DNA from: Actinomycetes bacterium
GTDB lineage: Bacteria; Actinomycetota; Aquicultoria; Aquicultorales; Aquicultoraceae
Reading direction: 5' to 3'
DNA: 64,000 nucleotides
NCBI GenBank assembly: GCA_021794835.1
Contig: JAJYQA010000027.1
Location: 27,604-91,603, forward strand
Shown here: in pieces, positions 17,982 to 26,745 of the stretch
Layout: each line of letters begins with the position of its first letter
How positions within the stretch are numbered: the stretch's first letter is position 1
Program-made: the position numbers and the translations under genes
The notes under the pieces: model-generated
What the model saw: the letters and a program-made list of their open reading frames with translations, nothing else
What the model was told of the DNA's origin: nothing
Database searches by the model: none

Positions 17982-17984
17982 ACT

Positions 17985-18008
17985 AGGTGGAGGCAATCTC
18001 CACCTTTT
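17985..18008 (+). terminator. Terminator closing the pilus operon
   Basis: AGGTGGAG (17985-17992), loop GCAAT, CTCCACCT (17998-18005), then TTT. It is a perfect 8-bp stem with a short T run, placed 51 bases after the last pilus gene. Confidence 0.75.
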
Positions 18009-18037
18009 GTAGTGATAAGCGGTAATTAGTTTTATTC

Positions 18038-18065
18038 TATGAACGACAAACACTGAACGATGAAC
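18038..18065 (+). repeat. GATGAAC-type heptamer repeat array
   Basis: Four clean 7-base units: TATGAAC GACAAAC ACTGAAC GATGAAC. It lies between the pilus terminator and the inverted repeat upstream of aroC. Confidence 0.65.
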
Positions 18066-18066
18066 G

Positions 18067-18097
18067 GATTTATGATAAGTTATACTTATCATAAATC
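18067..18097 (+). promoter_or_regulatory. Perfect 14-bp inverted repeat upstream of aroC
   Basis: GATTTATGATAAGT (18067-18080), TAT spacer, ACTTATCATAAATC (18084-18097). The arms are perfectly complementary and AT-rich, ending 16 bases before the aroC start codon. It could be an operator for a dimeric repressor or, as RNA, a leader hairpin just ahead of the ribosome binding site (TGAGGG at 18103-18108). No known regulator is assigned. Confidence 0.6.
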
Positions 18098-18113
18098 AGA
18101 AATGAGGGTTTAA

Positions 18114-19268
18114 GTGCTGAGATACGTAACCGCTGGGGAGTCACACGGGCCCGCACTGATCGCAATAGTGGAAGGCATGCCGGCAGGTCTTAAACTAGAC
18201 GTAGATGATTTAAATAAAGAGCTGGCCCGCCGGCAGCTGGGTTTTGGCCGTGGCGGGCGCATGAAGATAGAGAAGGACAAGGCTGATATTCTTAGCGGTG
18301 TAAGGTTTGGTATAACGCTGGGCTCACCAATTGCGCTAAAAATTGATAACCGTGATTGGGAAAACTGGCAGGTGAAGATGTCCGCCGGGGAAGTGTCGGA
18401 GGAAATTGAGCCGGTTACACAGCCGCGTCCCGGACATGCCGATTTGTCCGGTATCCTGAAAACTGGCCAGAAAGATATAAGAAATATCCTTGAGAGATCA
18501 AGTGCACGTGAGACGGCGGCCCGGGTTGCCGCAGGCGCGGTTGCCAAGGCCCTCTTAAGGGAATTTGACATCCAAATCATAAGCCATGTCACATCAATCG
18601 GCGAGGTAAAGGCAAACCTGCAGAAACTCCCAACGCCGGAAGACCTTGCAATAATAGACGAGTCTCCGGCTAGGTGTTTTGACCCAGAGGCAACCAAGAA
18701 AATGGTTGAGTTGATAGAGCAGACAAAAAAAGACAGAGACACTGTAGGCGGAGTGTTTGAGGTTCTTGCATATGGGTGTCCTCCGGGGCTTGGCGGCTAT
18801 GCGTTTTGGGAAGATAAGCTAGACGGCAATCTTGCCCGCGCACTTATGGCTATCCAGGCAATTAAGGGGGTCGAGATCGGCGAGGGATTTGAAGCTGCCT
18901 ACAAGCCCGGCTCGCAGATGCACGACGAGATATTTTATAGCAAAGGTAAGGGCTACTACCGGAAGACCAATAGAGCTGGCGGAATTGAGGGCGGCATGAC
19001 CAATGGAGAGGTAGTCATTGCAAGAGCAGCTATGAAGCCGATACCGACGTTGATGCAGCCACTTAAAACCGTCGATATTGATACAAAAGAGCCGGTTGAG
19101 GCGATAAAAGAGAGATCAGATATTTGCGCAGTGCCTGCAGCTGCGGTTATCGGCGAGGCAGTAGTTGCATTTGAAATAGCAAGGGCACTACTTAACAAGT
19201 TTGGCGGCGATGCAATGGATGATATAATGGCTGCTTACGGCCATTACTTAAAGAGGGTTCGGGATTGA
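18114..19268 (+). CDS. aroC: Chorismate synthase
   Basis: A 384-residue enzyme that converts EPSP to chorismate with reduced FMN. Visible signatures: AGESHGPAL near the N-terminus, RRQLGFGRGGRMKIEKDKADILSG (FMN/EPSP-binding arginines), ARETAARVAAGAVAKALL, and FEIARALLNKFGGD at the C-terminus. Start GTG 18114 follows TGAGGG. It overlaps aroK by 4 bases and heads a shikimate operon aroC-aroK-aroB-aroQ. Confidence 0.96.
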   Translation: MLRYVTAGESHGPALIAIVEGMPAGLKLDVDDLNKELARRQLGFGRGGRMKIEKDKADILSGVRFGITLGSPIALKIDNRDWENWQVKMSAGEVSEEIEPVTQPRPGHADLSGILKTGQKDIRNILERSSARETAARVAAGAVAKALLREFDIQIISHVTSIGEVKANLQKLPTPEDLAIIDESPARCFDPEATKKMVELIEQTKKDRDTVGGVFEVLAYGCPPGLGGYAFWEDKLDGNLARALMAIQAIKGVEIGEGFEAAYKPGSQMHDEIFYSKGKGYYRKTNRAGGIEGGMTNGEVVIARAAMKPIPTLMQPLKTVDIDTKEPVEAIKERSDICAVPAAAVIGEAVVAFEIARALLNKFGGDAMDDIMAAYGHYLKRVRD

Positions 19269-19789
19269 AGAACATCGCGCTGGTAGGGTTCATGGGCTCG
19301 GGTAAGAGCACCGTCGGGCGGGCCCTATCCCAAAAAATGGGTTACTTGTTTATCGACTTAGACCGGCGGATTGAGAAAAGTACCGGAAGGTTCATCCCGG
19401 AGATATTTAAAAGAGACGGAGAGGACACATTTCGCCAGATCGAAGCCGCAGTTTTAAAGGACGTCCTTGCCGCTAAAAAAGCAGTAGTATCCTGCGGAGG
19501 TGGCATCGTTTTAAGGGAGGAGAATAGGGATATCCTAAAGCAGAAGGCAATTGTAATCTATCTTAAAGCTGAGACAGATGAGCTTTTTAGAAGGGTGGGC
19601 GCAACTGGAAGCAAGCGGCCGCTTTTAAATGTAGAAGACCCGAAGGCCGAGATTAAACGTCTGGTTGAAGAAAGGGAGCCGCTTTACCAGAGCGTTGCCA
19701 ATATGACTATTAACACTGCCGGAGAAACCATAAACAATATTGTTGAGACGATTATAAAAGAGCTCAAGACGAGAGGCTTAAAGATTTAA
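19265..19789 (+). CDS. aroK: Shikimate kinase
   Basis: A 174-residue P-loop kinase that phosphorylates shikimate. Walker A is GFMGSGKSTVG, the shikimate-binding DLDRRIEK and FRQIE follow, then SCGGGIVLRE (Walker B-like) and the LID arginine in GSKRPLL. The TTG start overlaps the aroC stop (TTGA), so translation is coupled. Length is typical for AroK/AroL. Confidence 0.94.
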   Translation: MKNIALVGFMGSGKSTVGRALSQKMGYLFIDLDRRIEKSTGRFIPEIFKRDGEDTFRQIEAAVLKDVLAAKKAVVSCGGGIVLREENRDILKQKAIVIYLKAETDELFRRVGATGSKRPLLNVEDPKAEIKRLVEEREPLYQSVANMTINTAGETINNIVETIIKELKTRGLKI

Positions 19790-19802
19790 AGGAAAACAAA
19801 AG

Positions 19803-20903
19803 GTGCTGAACTTGATAAAACAGATTGTTGAAGTGTCGCTGGGCGAAAGAAGCTATCCAATATATATTGGCGAAAGTATGCTCTACGGCTTTGCGGATAA
19901 GTTTAGGGAAAGATTTAACGGGGCAAAAGCTGCCATAATAACCAACCCAACGGTTTGGGATCTATATGGCAGCCAACTTACCGAGTCGTTAACTGCCGGA
20001 GCGGTCGACTACGAGCTTATCCTGGTGCCGGATGGTGAGAATGCGAAGTCCTTAGGCGTTGCCGAGCGGATTTACGGCGACCTCATCCAAAAGGGATTTG
20101 AGCGGAAAGATGTTGTTATCGCGCTTGGAGGGGGTGTTGTGGGGGACCTGGCCGGGTTTGTTGCGGCCACCTACGAGAGGGGAGTGCCTTTTATTCAAAT
20201 TCCAACAACACTGCTGGCGCAGGTGGATAGCAGCGTGGGCGGCAAGGTAGCTGTAAACCATGGGTTGGGTAAAAACATGATTGGGGCTTTTTACCAACCA
20301 GCGTTTGTCTATATAGATGTATCGACACTAAATACCCTGCCGGATCAAGAATTCGCTGGCGGGATGGCCGAGGTTATAAAATATGCCTTTATTAAGGGTG
20401 AGCCGCTTCTTAGCCTTATCCAGGAAAAGAAGCGGGCGATTCTTGGCAAAGAAACCGGCTTATTATCCGAAGTGGTAAGGATATGCTGCTCAATTAAGGG
20501 CGAGATTGTAGAAAAGGATGAGCGAGATGTCGGGGTAAGAGCGTATCTTAACTACGGGCATACGCTGGGGCATGCTATCGAGTCAACCACAAAATACGAT
20601 TACACGCACGGCCAGGCAGTTGCGGTAGGAATGGTTTTTGCCGCAAGGTTGAGCCAGAGGCTTGGCTTGTTAGGTGAAGATGCGGTTGAGCTTCATAGGC
20701 GCGTAATAGCGGCTTACGGCCTCCCGACAACTGCCTCAGGGGCCAGCGCGGTCGAGTTGGTGCGGGTTATGGAAAGAGACAAGAAGAGAGCCGGCGGAGG
20801 ACATTTCTTTGTCCTTCTTGATGGAATAGGGAACCCGGTTGTTAGAAAAATTGACGAAGATATGCTTGTTTCGGTTCTGAGCGAATTCTTAAGAGAGGTG
20901 TAG
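19803..20903 (+). CDS. aroB: 3-dehydroquinate synthase
   Basis: A 366-residue NAD+ and Zn2+-dependent enzyme that cyclises DAHP to 3-dehydroquinate. Motifs: PDGENAKSL, GGGVVGDLAGFVAATYERG, IPTTLLAQVDSSVGGKVAVNH, GAFYQP, EVIKYAFI, and the metal-binding HTLGHAIE. GTG 19803 lies 9 bases after AAAGGA. It runs directly into aroQ with 1 base between. Confidence 0.95.
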   Translation: MLNLIKQIVEVSLGERSYPIYIGESMLYGFADKFRERFNGAKAAIITNPTVWDLYGSQLTESLTAGAVDYELILVPDGENAKSLGVAERIYGDLIQKGFERKDVVIALGGGVVGDLAGFVAATYERGVPFIQIPTTLLAQVDSSVGGKVAVNHGLGKNMIGAFYQPAFVYIDVSTLNTLPDQEFAGGMAEVIKYAFIKGEPLLSLIQEKKRAILGKETGLLSEVVRICCSIKGEIVEKDERDVGVRAYLNYGHTLGHAIESTTKYDYTHGQAVAVGMVFAARLSQRLGLLGEDAVELHRRVIAAYGLPTTASGASAVELVRVMERDKKRAGGGHFFVLLDGIGNPVVRKIDEDMLVSVLSEFLREV

Positions 20904-20904
20904 G

Positions 20905-21354
20905 ATGGGAAAGGTACTTGTAATCAACGGTCCCAACCTTAATCTGCTGGGAAAACGAGAAATCGGTATTTACGGTACGCTAACGCTGGATGAGATAAAC
21001 AAGATGGTCAGCGATGAGGCAGAACGCCTTGGGTTGCAAATTGAGTTTTTCCAGTCAAACCACGAGGGGGAGATAATCGAGCGTGTTCACTCGGCGGTCG
21101 GCGAGCTTGATTGCTTAATAATAAATCCAGGTGCGTACACTCACTACAGCATCGCGATAAGGGATGCGGTTGCCGCCGTTAAAATACCAACCATTGAAGT
21201 CCATCTCTCGAACATACACTCACGTGAGGAATTCAGGCATAGATCGGTTATTGCACCGGTCTGCGTGGGTCAAATTGCCGGGTTTGGCCCGACGAGCTAC
21301 GTTCTTGCAGTAAGAGCCGCAGGTGAGATTATTAAGAGTAAGGTTCAGGAATAA
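20905..21354 (+). CDS. aroQ: 3-dehydroquinate dehydratase, type II
   Basis: A 149-residue type II dehydroquinase. It shows INGPNLNLLGKREIGIYG with the catalytic Tyr, QSNHEGEIIERVH, INPGAYTHYSIAIRDA, IEVHLSNIHSREEFRHRS, and the C-terminal glycine-rich loop. It dehydrates dehydroquinate to dehydroshikimate, the AroE substrate. Last gene of the shikimate block. Confidence 0.95.
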   Translation: MGKVLVINGPNLNLLGKREIGIYGTLTLDEINKMVSDEAERLGLQIEFFQSNHEGEIIERVHSAVGELDCLIINPGAYTHYSIAIRDAVAAVKIPTIEVHLSNIHSREEFRHRSVIAPVCVGQIAGFGPTSYVLAVRAAGEIIKSKVQE

Positions 21355-21407
21355 GTAATTAAAAATTGTCTACACGGTATATTAAGTAGTCATTCTTATA
21401 GGAGCGG

Positions 21408-21423
21408 AGGCCCTATCGGGCCT
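21408..21423 (+). other. Hairpin between aroQ and the peptidase gene
   Basis: AGGCCC (21408-21413), TATC loop, GGGCCT (21418-21423). It is GC-rich but has no T tract. It may mark the end of the shikimate transcript. Confidence 0.4.
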
Positions 21424-21463
21424 TCGGCTTACCAGGATGACATATAAGCGAGGCTATGCTTAA

Positions 21464-22552
21464 ATGCCAAATTATAAAAGCCGTTTGAGTAAGCTGCGCA
21501 AGCGTATGAATGCGGCAGGGATAGATGCGCTGGTGGTTTTTGAGCCGCACAATATATTTTACTTGTGCGGCTCAAATGGTGGATTTACCGGCGCAAAAAT
21601 CGGCCTTATGGTAGATGCCAATACCTCGACACTTATAATCGATAAACGGTATCTCGAAGAGGCGAGGCGCACTGCAGTCGCCGATAAAATTCTCGCCTGG
21701 ACCGTGCCCTCATATGCTGAGCTGGTTGAGATTGCAAAAAAACTTAAGGCTAAAAAGATCGGCTTTGAGCCGGCTTATGTAACCGTAAAGCAGTATGAGA
21801 GGCTGGCAAAGGACTTCGAGGGGGTACAACTGGTCGGCGTGACCGGTCTGGTTGAGCCGGTTAGGGAAACCAAAGATGCGGGCGAGCTTCGAAAAATCGC
21901 CAAGGCTGCCGAGATAGGAGATCTCGCATTTGCCCATATACTTGAATTCATGAAACCAGGTGTGGCCGAACTCGACGTCGCCATCGAACTCGATTTCTTT
22001 ATGCGAAAACACGGGTCGGAAAAGCCAAGCTTTGAGACTATTGTTGCTTCGGGAACCAATTCGGCCGTGCCGCACGCAACTCCGTCTAACAAAAAAATTG
22101 AGGCCGGTGATTTTGTGACACTTGATTTCGGGGCGGTAGTTGATGGCTACCACTCAGATGTGACCCGAACCATTGTGGTGGGCAAGGCAAGGCAAAAACA
22201 AAAAAAAATTTACGGGATAGTTAAAGAGGCACAAGCAACCGCATTAAATGCGGTTGTAAGCGGTGCTATTTGCCAAGACCTTGATGAAATCGCTAGAGAT
22301 ATCATATCGGACGCCGGTTACGGTGAAGCTTTTGTCCATAACCTTGGGCATGGCGTTGGATTGGAAGTCCACGAGGCACCGGCCCTAGGTAAGGGCAGTG
22401 AGACAAAGCTAAAGCCCAATATGGTAGTAACGATAGAGCCCGGCATTTACTTGAACGGTTTTGGCGGCGTCAGAATAGAAGACCTCGTTGTAGTAACAAA
22501 ATCCGGTTACAAGCTATTAACCCACTCGACGAAAGACCTGCTTGAATTGTAA
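21464..22552 (+). CDS. M24 family Xaa-Pro aminopeptidase/dipeptidase
   Basis: A 362-residue pita-bread metallopeptidase. The creatinase N-terminal domain covers about residues 1-130. The catalytic domain has the five metal ligands in LDFGAVVDGYHSDVTRT (two Asp), HNLGHGVGLEVHE (His), TIEPGIYL (Glu) and GVRIEDLVVV (Glu). It removes N-terminal residues before proline or splits Xaa-Pro dipeptides. The order aroQ-pepP-efp is conserved in Firmicutes. ATG 21464 has no strong ribosome binding site. Confidence 0.9.
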   Translation: MPNYKSRLSKLRKRMNAAGIDALVVFEPHNIFYLCGSNGGFTGAKIGLMVDANTSTLIIDKRYLEEARRTAVADKILAWTVPSYAELVEIAKKLKAKKIGFEPAYVTVKQYERLAKDFEGVQLVGVTGLVEPVRETKDAGELRKIAKAAEIGDLAFAHILEFMKPGVAELDVAIELDFFMRKHGSEKPSFETIVASGTNSAVPHATPSNKKIEAGDFVTLDFGAVVDGYHSDVTRTIVVGKARQKQKKIYGIVKEAQATALNAVVSGAICQDLDEIARDIISDAGYGEAFVHNLGHGVGLEVHEAPALGKGSETKLKPNMVVTIEPGIYLNGFGGVRIEDLVVVTKSGYKLLTHSTKDLLEL

Positions 22553-22557
22553 AATAT

Positions 22558-22593
22558 ATCAGGGGTCAGAAGCCAGGAGTCAGAATCCAGAAG
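22558..22593 (+). repeat. CAGRA-type heptamer repeat array
   Basis: Four 7-base units after the peptidase stop: GTCAGAA GCCAGGA GTCAGAA TCCAGAA, preceded by a CAGGG half unit. Confidence 0.65.
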
Positions 22594-22655
22594 AAGATCC
22601 ATTTCTGAAGGATACCATGAATTATGAACTACAAAGCTAGTTTGGAGGTGAGTAA

Positions 22656-23213
22656 ATGATTTCAACTGCTCAATTTAAAAACGGTATAACCATTGAAATA
22701 GACGGGATCATTTACCAGATCGTTGAATTTCAGCATGTCAAGCCCGGTAAAGGTGGTGCCTTTGTTCGCACAAAGCTAAAAAACTACAGGACCGGCGCGG
22801 TTATAGATAAGACCTTTAGGGCTGGCGAGAGCGTTGAGCAGGCAAAAGTAAATAGAAGGCCTATGCAGTACCTTTATAGTGACGGAAGCGATTATGTCTT
22901 CATGGATACCGAAACGTATGACCAGATAAGTATTCCGGAATCCGCTCTTACCGAGGAGAAAAAATATCTGAAAGAAAACATGGATGTACTGGTAGCGATA
23001 CATGAAGGCCAGGCTCTCGGCATCGAGCTACCGACGGCGGTTGAGCTTGAGGTAACCCACACCGAGCCCGGAGTAAAGGGCAATACCGCTAGCGGTGCCA
23101 CTAAGCCGGCCACTCTTGAGACAGGTGTAATAGTGCAAGTTCCCCTGTTTGTAAATGTCGGAGACATCGTCAAGGTCGACACCAGAACGGGTGAGTACAT
23201 AACAAGGGTCTAA
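22656..23213 (+). CDS. efp: Translation elongation factor P
   Basis: A 185-residue EF-P of three beta-barrel domains. Domain I carries the loop [17 protein letters not shown] with Lys32 at its tip, the residue that reaches the peptidyl transferase centre and is modified in some lineages. The C-terminal domain has the family signature around [11 protein letters not shown]. It relieves ribosome stalling at polyproline. No EpmA/EpmB-type modification gene is seen in the window. ATG 22656 follows TGGAGGTGAGTAA. Confidence 0.95.
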   Translation: MISTAQFKNGITIEIDGIIYQIVEFQHVKPGKGGAFVRTKLKNYRTGAVIDKTFRAGESVEQAKVNRRPMQYLYSDGSDYVFMDTETYDQISIPESALTEEKKYLKENMDVLVAIHEGQALGIELPTAVELEVTHTEPGVKGNTASGATKPATLETGVIVQVPLFVNVGDIVKVDTRTGEYITRV

Positions 23214-23247
23214 TCAGAGACCAGAAACAAGAAATCAGGAACAAGGC
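23213..23247 (+). repeat. CAGRA-type heptamer repeat array
   Basis: Directly after the efp stop: ATCAGAG ACCAGAA ACAAGAA ATCAGGA ACAAGGC, five 7-base units in phase. Confidence 0.65.
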
Positions 23248-23276
23248 TATCTGGGTCTAGAGAGGAATCATAGTTC

Positions 23277-23305
23277 TTCACTAGCAGGCGAAAATAAAGT
23301 ATAAT
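23277..23305 (+). promoter_or_regulatory. Sigma-70-type promoter for the carboxyltransferase-BCCP gene
   Basis: TTCACT (23277-23282), 17-base spacer, TATAAT (23300-23305). The -10 is perfect and the -35 matches 4 of 6. The predicted start of transcription is near 23312. Confidence 0.6.
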
Positions 23306-23313
23306 ATTGGCAG

Positions 23314-23340
23314 TTACCCCGTCCGTAAAGGGCGGGGTAA
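23314..23340 (+). promoter_or_regulatory. 5' leader hairpin of the carboxyltransferase-BCCP mRNA
   Basis: TTACCCCGTCC (23314-23324), GTAAA loop, GGGCGGGGTAA (23330-23340) with one T-G pair. The stem would occupy the extreme 5' end of the transcript, 23 bases ahead of the ATG. It may stabilise the mRNA or serve as an attenuator. No T tract follows. Confidence 0.5.
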
Positions 23341-23363
23341 TAAAATATGAAATAGGTGCATGA

Positions 23364-25199
23364 ATGAAATCTAAGCAAATCAAAATTACCGACACGACGC
23401 TTCGCGACGCACACCAATCTCTGTGGGCAACCCGGATGCGCACAGATGATATGTTGAAAATTCTAGATAAAATCGATCGCGTTGGATACTGGTCGCTTGA
23501 GGTTTGGGGTGGCGCGACTTTTGATGCAGCACTTCGCTTTCTTGACGAGAATCCATGGGACAGACTTCGCGTTATAAAGAAGCATGCACCAAGAACTCCA
23601 CTTCAGATGCTTCTGCGTGGCCAGAACCTTGTCGGGTATCATCAATATCCCGACGATATCGTAAAAAGGTTCATCAACGAATCCGTTAAAAATGGAATGG
23701 ATATATTTAGAATATTTGACGCGCTAAATGACACACGTAACCTGAAAGTTGCCATCGAAGCGGTAAAAGAAGCAGGGGCTCATGCACAGGGCGCGGTCTG
23801 CTATACCATAAGTCCGGTCCACACACTAGAGCATTATGTGGAAACTGCCTTAGAACTTGTAGAAATGGGGGTCGACTCCATATGTATCAAGGATATGGCG
23901 GCTCTTCTAACTCCGTATAGAGCCTACAAGCTGGTTGAGAGATTTCGCAAGGAGATAGACCTGCCCATTGATCTACATAGCCACTATATCGGCGGTATGG
24001 CGCCAATGAACTACTTAAAAGCAATTGAAGCGGGCGTGGATATTATAGATACGGCTACAGTACCGCTGGCGTTTGGTAATTCGCAGCCGGCGATTGAGAT
24101 GATTGCTGCCGCGCTTAAAGACACACCGTATGATACCGGTTTTGACCTGGAAGCGTTATTTGATATAGCAAAGTACTGGGAAGATATCCGTTCCAAAAGA
24201 GGCTTCCAGAGAGGGATAACGTCGCTCACGCATATGCAGGTGTTCTCGCATCAGGTTCCCGGCGGTATGCTCTCTAATCTCTACAGCCAGTTAGAGCAGC
24301 AAAAGGCACTTGACCGCATGCAGGAAGTCCTGGAGGAAATTCCGCGAGTAAGGGCGGAAGTTGGTTATCCGCCGTTGGTAACTCCAATGAGCCAGATTGT
24401 TGGGACACAAGCCGTGTTAAACGTGCTAACCGGCAAACGTTGGGCAATAATCCCTGACGAAATGAAACGGTATGTAAAAGGACTTTATGGTCGGGCGCCA
24501 GGGCCAATAGATAAAGACATTCAAACTAAGATTCTTGGCGATGAAAAGCCGATTACCTGCAGGCCCGCAGATTTAATAACCGAGAAGTTTGAAGATTACG
24601 TAAAGGTCGTCGGAGACTTAGCGAAGAATGAAGAAGACGTGCTGACCTACGCGCTTTTTCCGAACGAGGCACGCCGGTATCTTGAGGCGCACCTTGAGGG
24701 TGCAGAAAAAGCAGTCTTTATGATGAGTGAAGAGGTCAGGGCTGTCAAGGAGGACGGATATATGGATGTAAACCAGGTTCGTGAGCTGGTAAAATTACTT
24801 GAGGAGAGCGATGTCTCAGAGGTAACCGTTGAAGAGAACGGGGTTAAGATTTCGGTTAGGAAAGGGTCTCCTCTTGCGGCTGAATCTCCGGCGGCAGCTT
24901 CTCTAGGCAGTATGGTGGCCCCGAGCGAGGCCAATGGCGAGCGAAGCTATCCGGCACACTGGAGAAAGATAACCGCCCCAATGGTTGGAACCTTCTATCG
25001 AGCCCCGTCACCGGACCTCGATCCATTTGTCAATGAAGGTGACGAAGTTGTTGAGGGACAGACCGTCTGTGTTGTTGAAGCTATGAAATTGATGAACGAG
25101 ATAGCAGCAGAAGAAAAAGGGGTAATTAGAGGAATCCTCGTTGATAACGGCCATCCGGTTGAATATGGACAATTGCTGTTCCTTTATGAACCAATTTAG
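23364..25199 (+). CDS. Carboxyltransferase (PycB/OadA/5S type) fused to an AccB-type biotin carrier
   Basis: A 611-residue fusion. Residues 1-265 form an HMGL-like TIM barrel with [20 protein letters not shown], the metal-binding DLHSHYIGG and the carbamylated-Lys region CIKDMAALL. Residues 280-460 form the PYC/OADA domain. From M467 the sequence is a complete Acc[22 protein letters not shown], an Ala/Ser-rich linker, [16 protein letters not shown] with the AccB thumb, and the biotinyl site VEAMKLMNE (Lys575). The barrel moves carboxyl between biotin and pyruvate/oxaloacetate or a related acceptor; the reaction direction is not readable. It occupies the accB place of the efp-accB-accC-nusB order. 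Confidence 0.9.
   Translation: MKSKQIKITDTTLRDAHQSLWATRMRTDDMLKILDKIDRVGYWSLEVWGGATFDAALRFLDENPWDRLRVIKKHAPRTPLQMLLRGQNLVGYHQYPDDIVKRFINESVKNGMDIFRIFDALNDTRNLKVAIEAVKEAGAHAQGAVCYTISPVHTLEHYVETALELVEMGVDSICIKDMAALLTPYRAYKLVERFRKEIDLPIDLHSHYIGGMAPMNYLKAIEAGVDIIDTATVPLAFGNSQPAIEMIAAALKDTPYDTGFDLEALFDIAKYWEDIRSKRGFQRGITSLTHMQVFSHQVPGGMLSNLYSQLEQQKALDRMQEVLEEIPRVRAEVGYPPLVTPMSQIVGTQAVLNVLTGKRWAIIPDEMKRYVKGLYGRAPGPIDKDIQTKILGDEKPITCRPADLITEKFEDYVKVVGDLAKNEEDVLTYALFPNEARRYLEAHLEGAEKAVFMMSEEVRAVKEDGYMDVNQVRELVKLLEESDVSEVTVEENGVKISVRKGSPLAAESPAAASLGSMVAPSEANGERSYPAHWRKITAPMVGTFYRAPSPDLDPFVNEGDEVVEGQTVCVVEAMKLMNEIAAEEKGVIRGILVDNGHPVEYGQLLFLYEPI
24747..24764 (+). promoter_or_regulatory. Internal ribosome binding site and ATG for a free AccB-like protein
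   Basis: AAGGAGG (24747-24753) lies 8 bases before an in-frame ATG (24762-24764) inside the fusion gene. Translation from here would yield a 145-residue biotin carrier ending at 25199. Its N-terminus [20 protein letters not shown] lines up with the first residues of E. coli AccB (known to begin [20 protein letters not shown]). Confidence 0.6.
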
Positions 25200-25200
25200 A

Positions 25201-25282
25201 AATAAGAAATCAGAGATCAGAAAACAGGTAATTATCTAGGACGTAGTGTTTATATCTTGCTTCTTGTTTCTGGTCTCTGGAT
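25201..25282 (+). repeat. CAGRA-type heptamers in inverted orientation
   Basis: 25201-25229 reads ATAAGAA ATCAGAG ATCAGAA AACAGGT; 25257-25282, read on the minus strand, gives TCCAGAG ACCAGAA ACAAGAA GCAAG. The two arrays can pair imperfectly (CAGAGA.CAGAAA in both), giving a hairpin of about 80 bases between the fusion gene and accC. Confidence 0.6.
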
Positions 25283-25322
25283 GGGGCAACTATAATTTTA
25301 CTAAAGATTAGTGGAGCACAGT

Positions 25323-26669
25323 TTGTTCAGGAAAGTTTTAATAGCTAATAGAGGTGAAATAGCCGTACGGATTATTAGGGCATGTAAAGAGCTCGGTATT
25401 CCTACAGTTGCTATTTATTCAGAAGCAGATGCAGAATCGCTACATACGAAACTGGCCGATGAGGCGGTTTGCGTTGGCCCTGCCCAAAGTCACCGTAGCT
25501 ACCTAAATATCCCAAATATTATAAGCGCTGCTGAAGTAACCGGCGCAGATGCTATTCACCCCGGGTACGGATTCTTAGCCGAGAATTCCCAGTTTGCTGA
25601 TATTTGCAATTCTTGTCATATAACTTTTATTGGTCCTCCGCCTAAGGCAATAGAAGCGATGGGCCACAAATCTGAGGCGAGGAGCCGGATGATGCTGGCA
25701 GGCGTGCCGATAACGCCAGGCACTAATGGATCTGTTAAAAGCGATGCCGATGCGGTAGAGGCTGCCGTGAAAATTGGCTATCCCGTTATAATCAAGGCGT
25801 CTGCAGGCGGCGGCGGAAAGGGTATGAGAATTGCCCAGAGTGAAAAAGAGCTTTTAAAACTTTTGCAGATGGCCCAGGCCGAGGCTAAAGCAAGTTTTGG
25901 CAACGATGATGTCTATATGGAAAAATATGTCGAGGAGCCGCGCCATGTCGAGATTCAGATACTTGCCGATTCATATGGCAATGTCATTCACTTGGGAGAG
26001 CGCGACTGCTCAATCCAGCGCAGGCACCAGAAGTTAATCGAGGAATCTCCTTCGCCGTCGATTAGCGATCAGGTAAGGAAAGAAATGGGAGAAGTCGCGG
26101 TAAAAGCGGCGAAGGCGGTCGGCTACGTCAGTGTAGGCACCATCGAGTTTCTTGTCGAGCCCAACGGTCGCTACTACTTTATGGAGATGAATACTAGGGT
26201 TCAGGTTGAACACCCGGTTACTGAAATGGTTACCGGTATTGATATTGTTAAAGAGCAGATAAAGATCTCGGCGGGCGAAAAGCTTGGGCTTAGGCAAGAA
26301 GACATTAACCAAAAAGGGCATGCGATTGAGTTTAGGATAAACGCCGAAGATCCGGATAAAAACTTTATGCCGGCTGGCGGTAAGGTGGCGCTCTTTAATC
26401 CTCCTGGCGGGCCAGGCGTTAGGGTGGATAGCCACTTATACACGGGCTATGAAGTCCCGAATTACTACGACTCGCTTCTTGCGAAATTGATCGTGTGGGG
26501 AAAGGATAGAAATGAGGCAATCGACCGGGGCCACCGAGCGCTCGAGGAATTCGTGATCATGGGCCTTGCGACGACCATCCCGTTTCACTTAAAGGTATTG
26601 GAGAACGCGTTCTTTAGAAAAGGAGAGGTGCATACGAACTTTATTTCCAGGTGGGTGTTGAATGAGTAG
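25323..26669 (+). CDS. accC: Biotin carboxylase
   Basis: A 448-residue ATP-grasp enzyme that carboxylates biotin on the carrier. It starts [25 protein letters not shown]. It has the glycine-rich ATP loop [59 protein letters not shown] with catalytic Glu and Arg, and [12 protein letters not shown] 25323 follows GGAG by 6 bases; GTG 25311 overlaps that site. With the upstream fusion it could form an acetyl-CoA carboxylase half (with AccA/AccD elsewhere), a two-subunit pyruvate carboxylase, or both. Confidence 0.94.
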   Translation: MFRKVLIANRGEIAVRIIRACKELGIPTVAIYSEADAESLHTKLADEAVCVGPAQSHRSYLNIPNIISAAEVTGADAIHPGYGFLAENSQFADICNSCHITFIGPPPKAIEAMGHKSEARSRMMLAGVPITPGTNGSVKSDADAVEAAVKIGYPVIIKASAGGGGKGMRIAQSEKELLKLLQMAQAEAKASFGNDDVYMEKYVEEPRHVEIQILADSYGNVIHLGERDCSIQRRHQKLIEESPSPSISDQVRKEMGEVAVKAAKAVGYVSVGTIEFLVEPNGRYYFMEMNTRVQVEHPVTEMVTGIDIVKEQIKISAGEKLGLRQEDINQKGHAIEFRINAEDPDKNFMPAGGKVALFNPPGGPGVRVDSHLYTGYEVPNYYDSLLAKLIVWGKDRNEAIDRGHRALEEFVIMGLATTIPFHLKVLENAFFRKGEVHTNFISRWVLNE

Positions 26670-26671
26670 GA

Positions 26672-26699
26672 GTCAGTAACCAGAATCCAGGAGCCAGGG
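26672..26699 (+). repeat. CAGRA-type heptamer repeat array
   Basis: Starting 3 bases after the accC stop: GTCAGTA ACCAGAA TCCAGGA GCCAGGG, four units in phase. Confidence 0.65.
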
Positions 26700-26745
26700 G
26701 GGCTTTGTGCGGCTCTGAATTCTAAAGTAAGGTATTAAGAGCATG

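Noticed and set aside
18110..18742. 210-codon minus-strand open frame
   Set aside because: It is antisense to aroC and has no recognisable domain.
22558..26699. Repeated CAGRA spacers considered as a CRISPR array
   Set aside because: Units are 7 bases, degenerate and scattered between genes, without unique spacers of constant length or cas genes.
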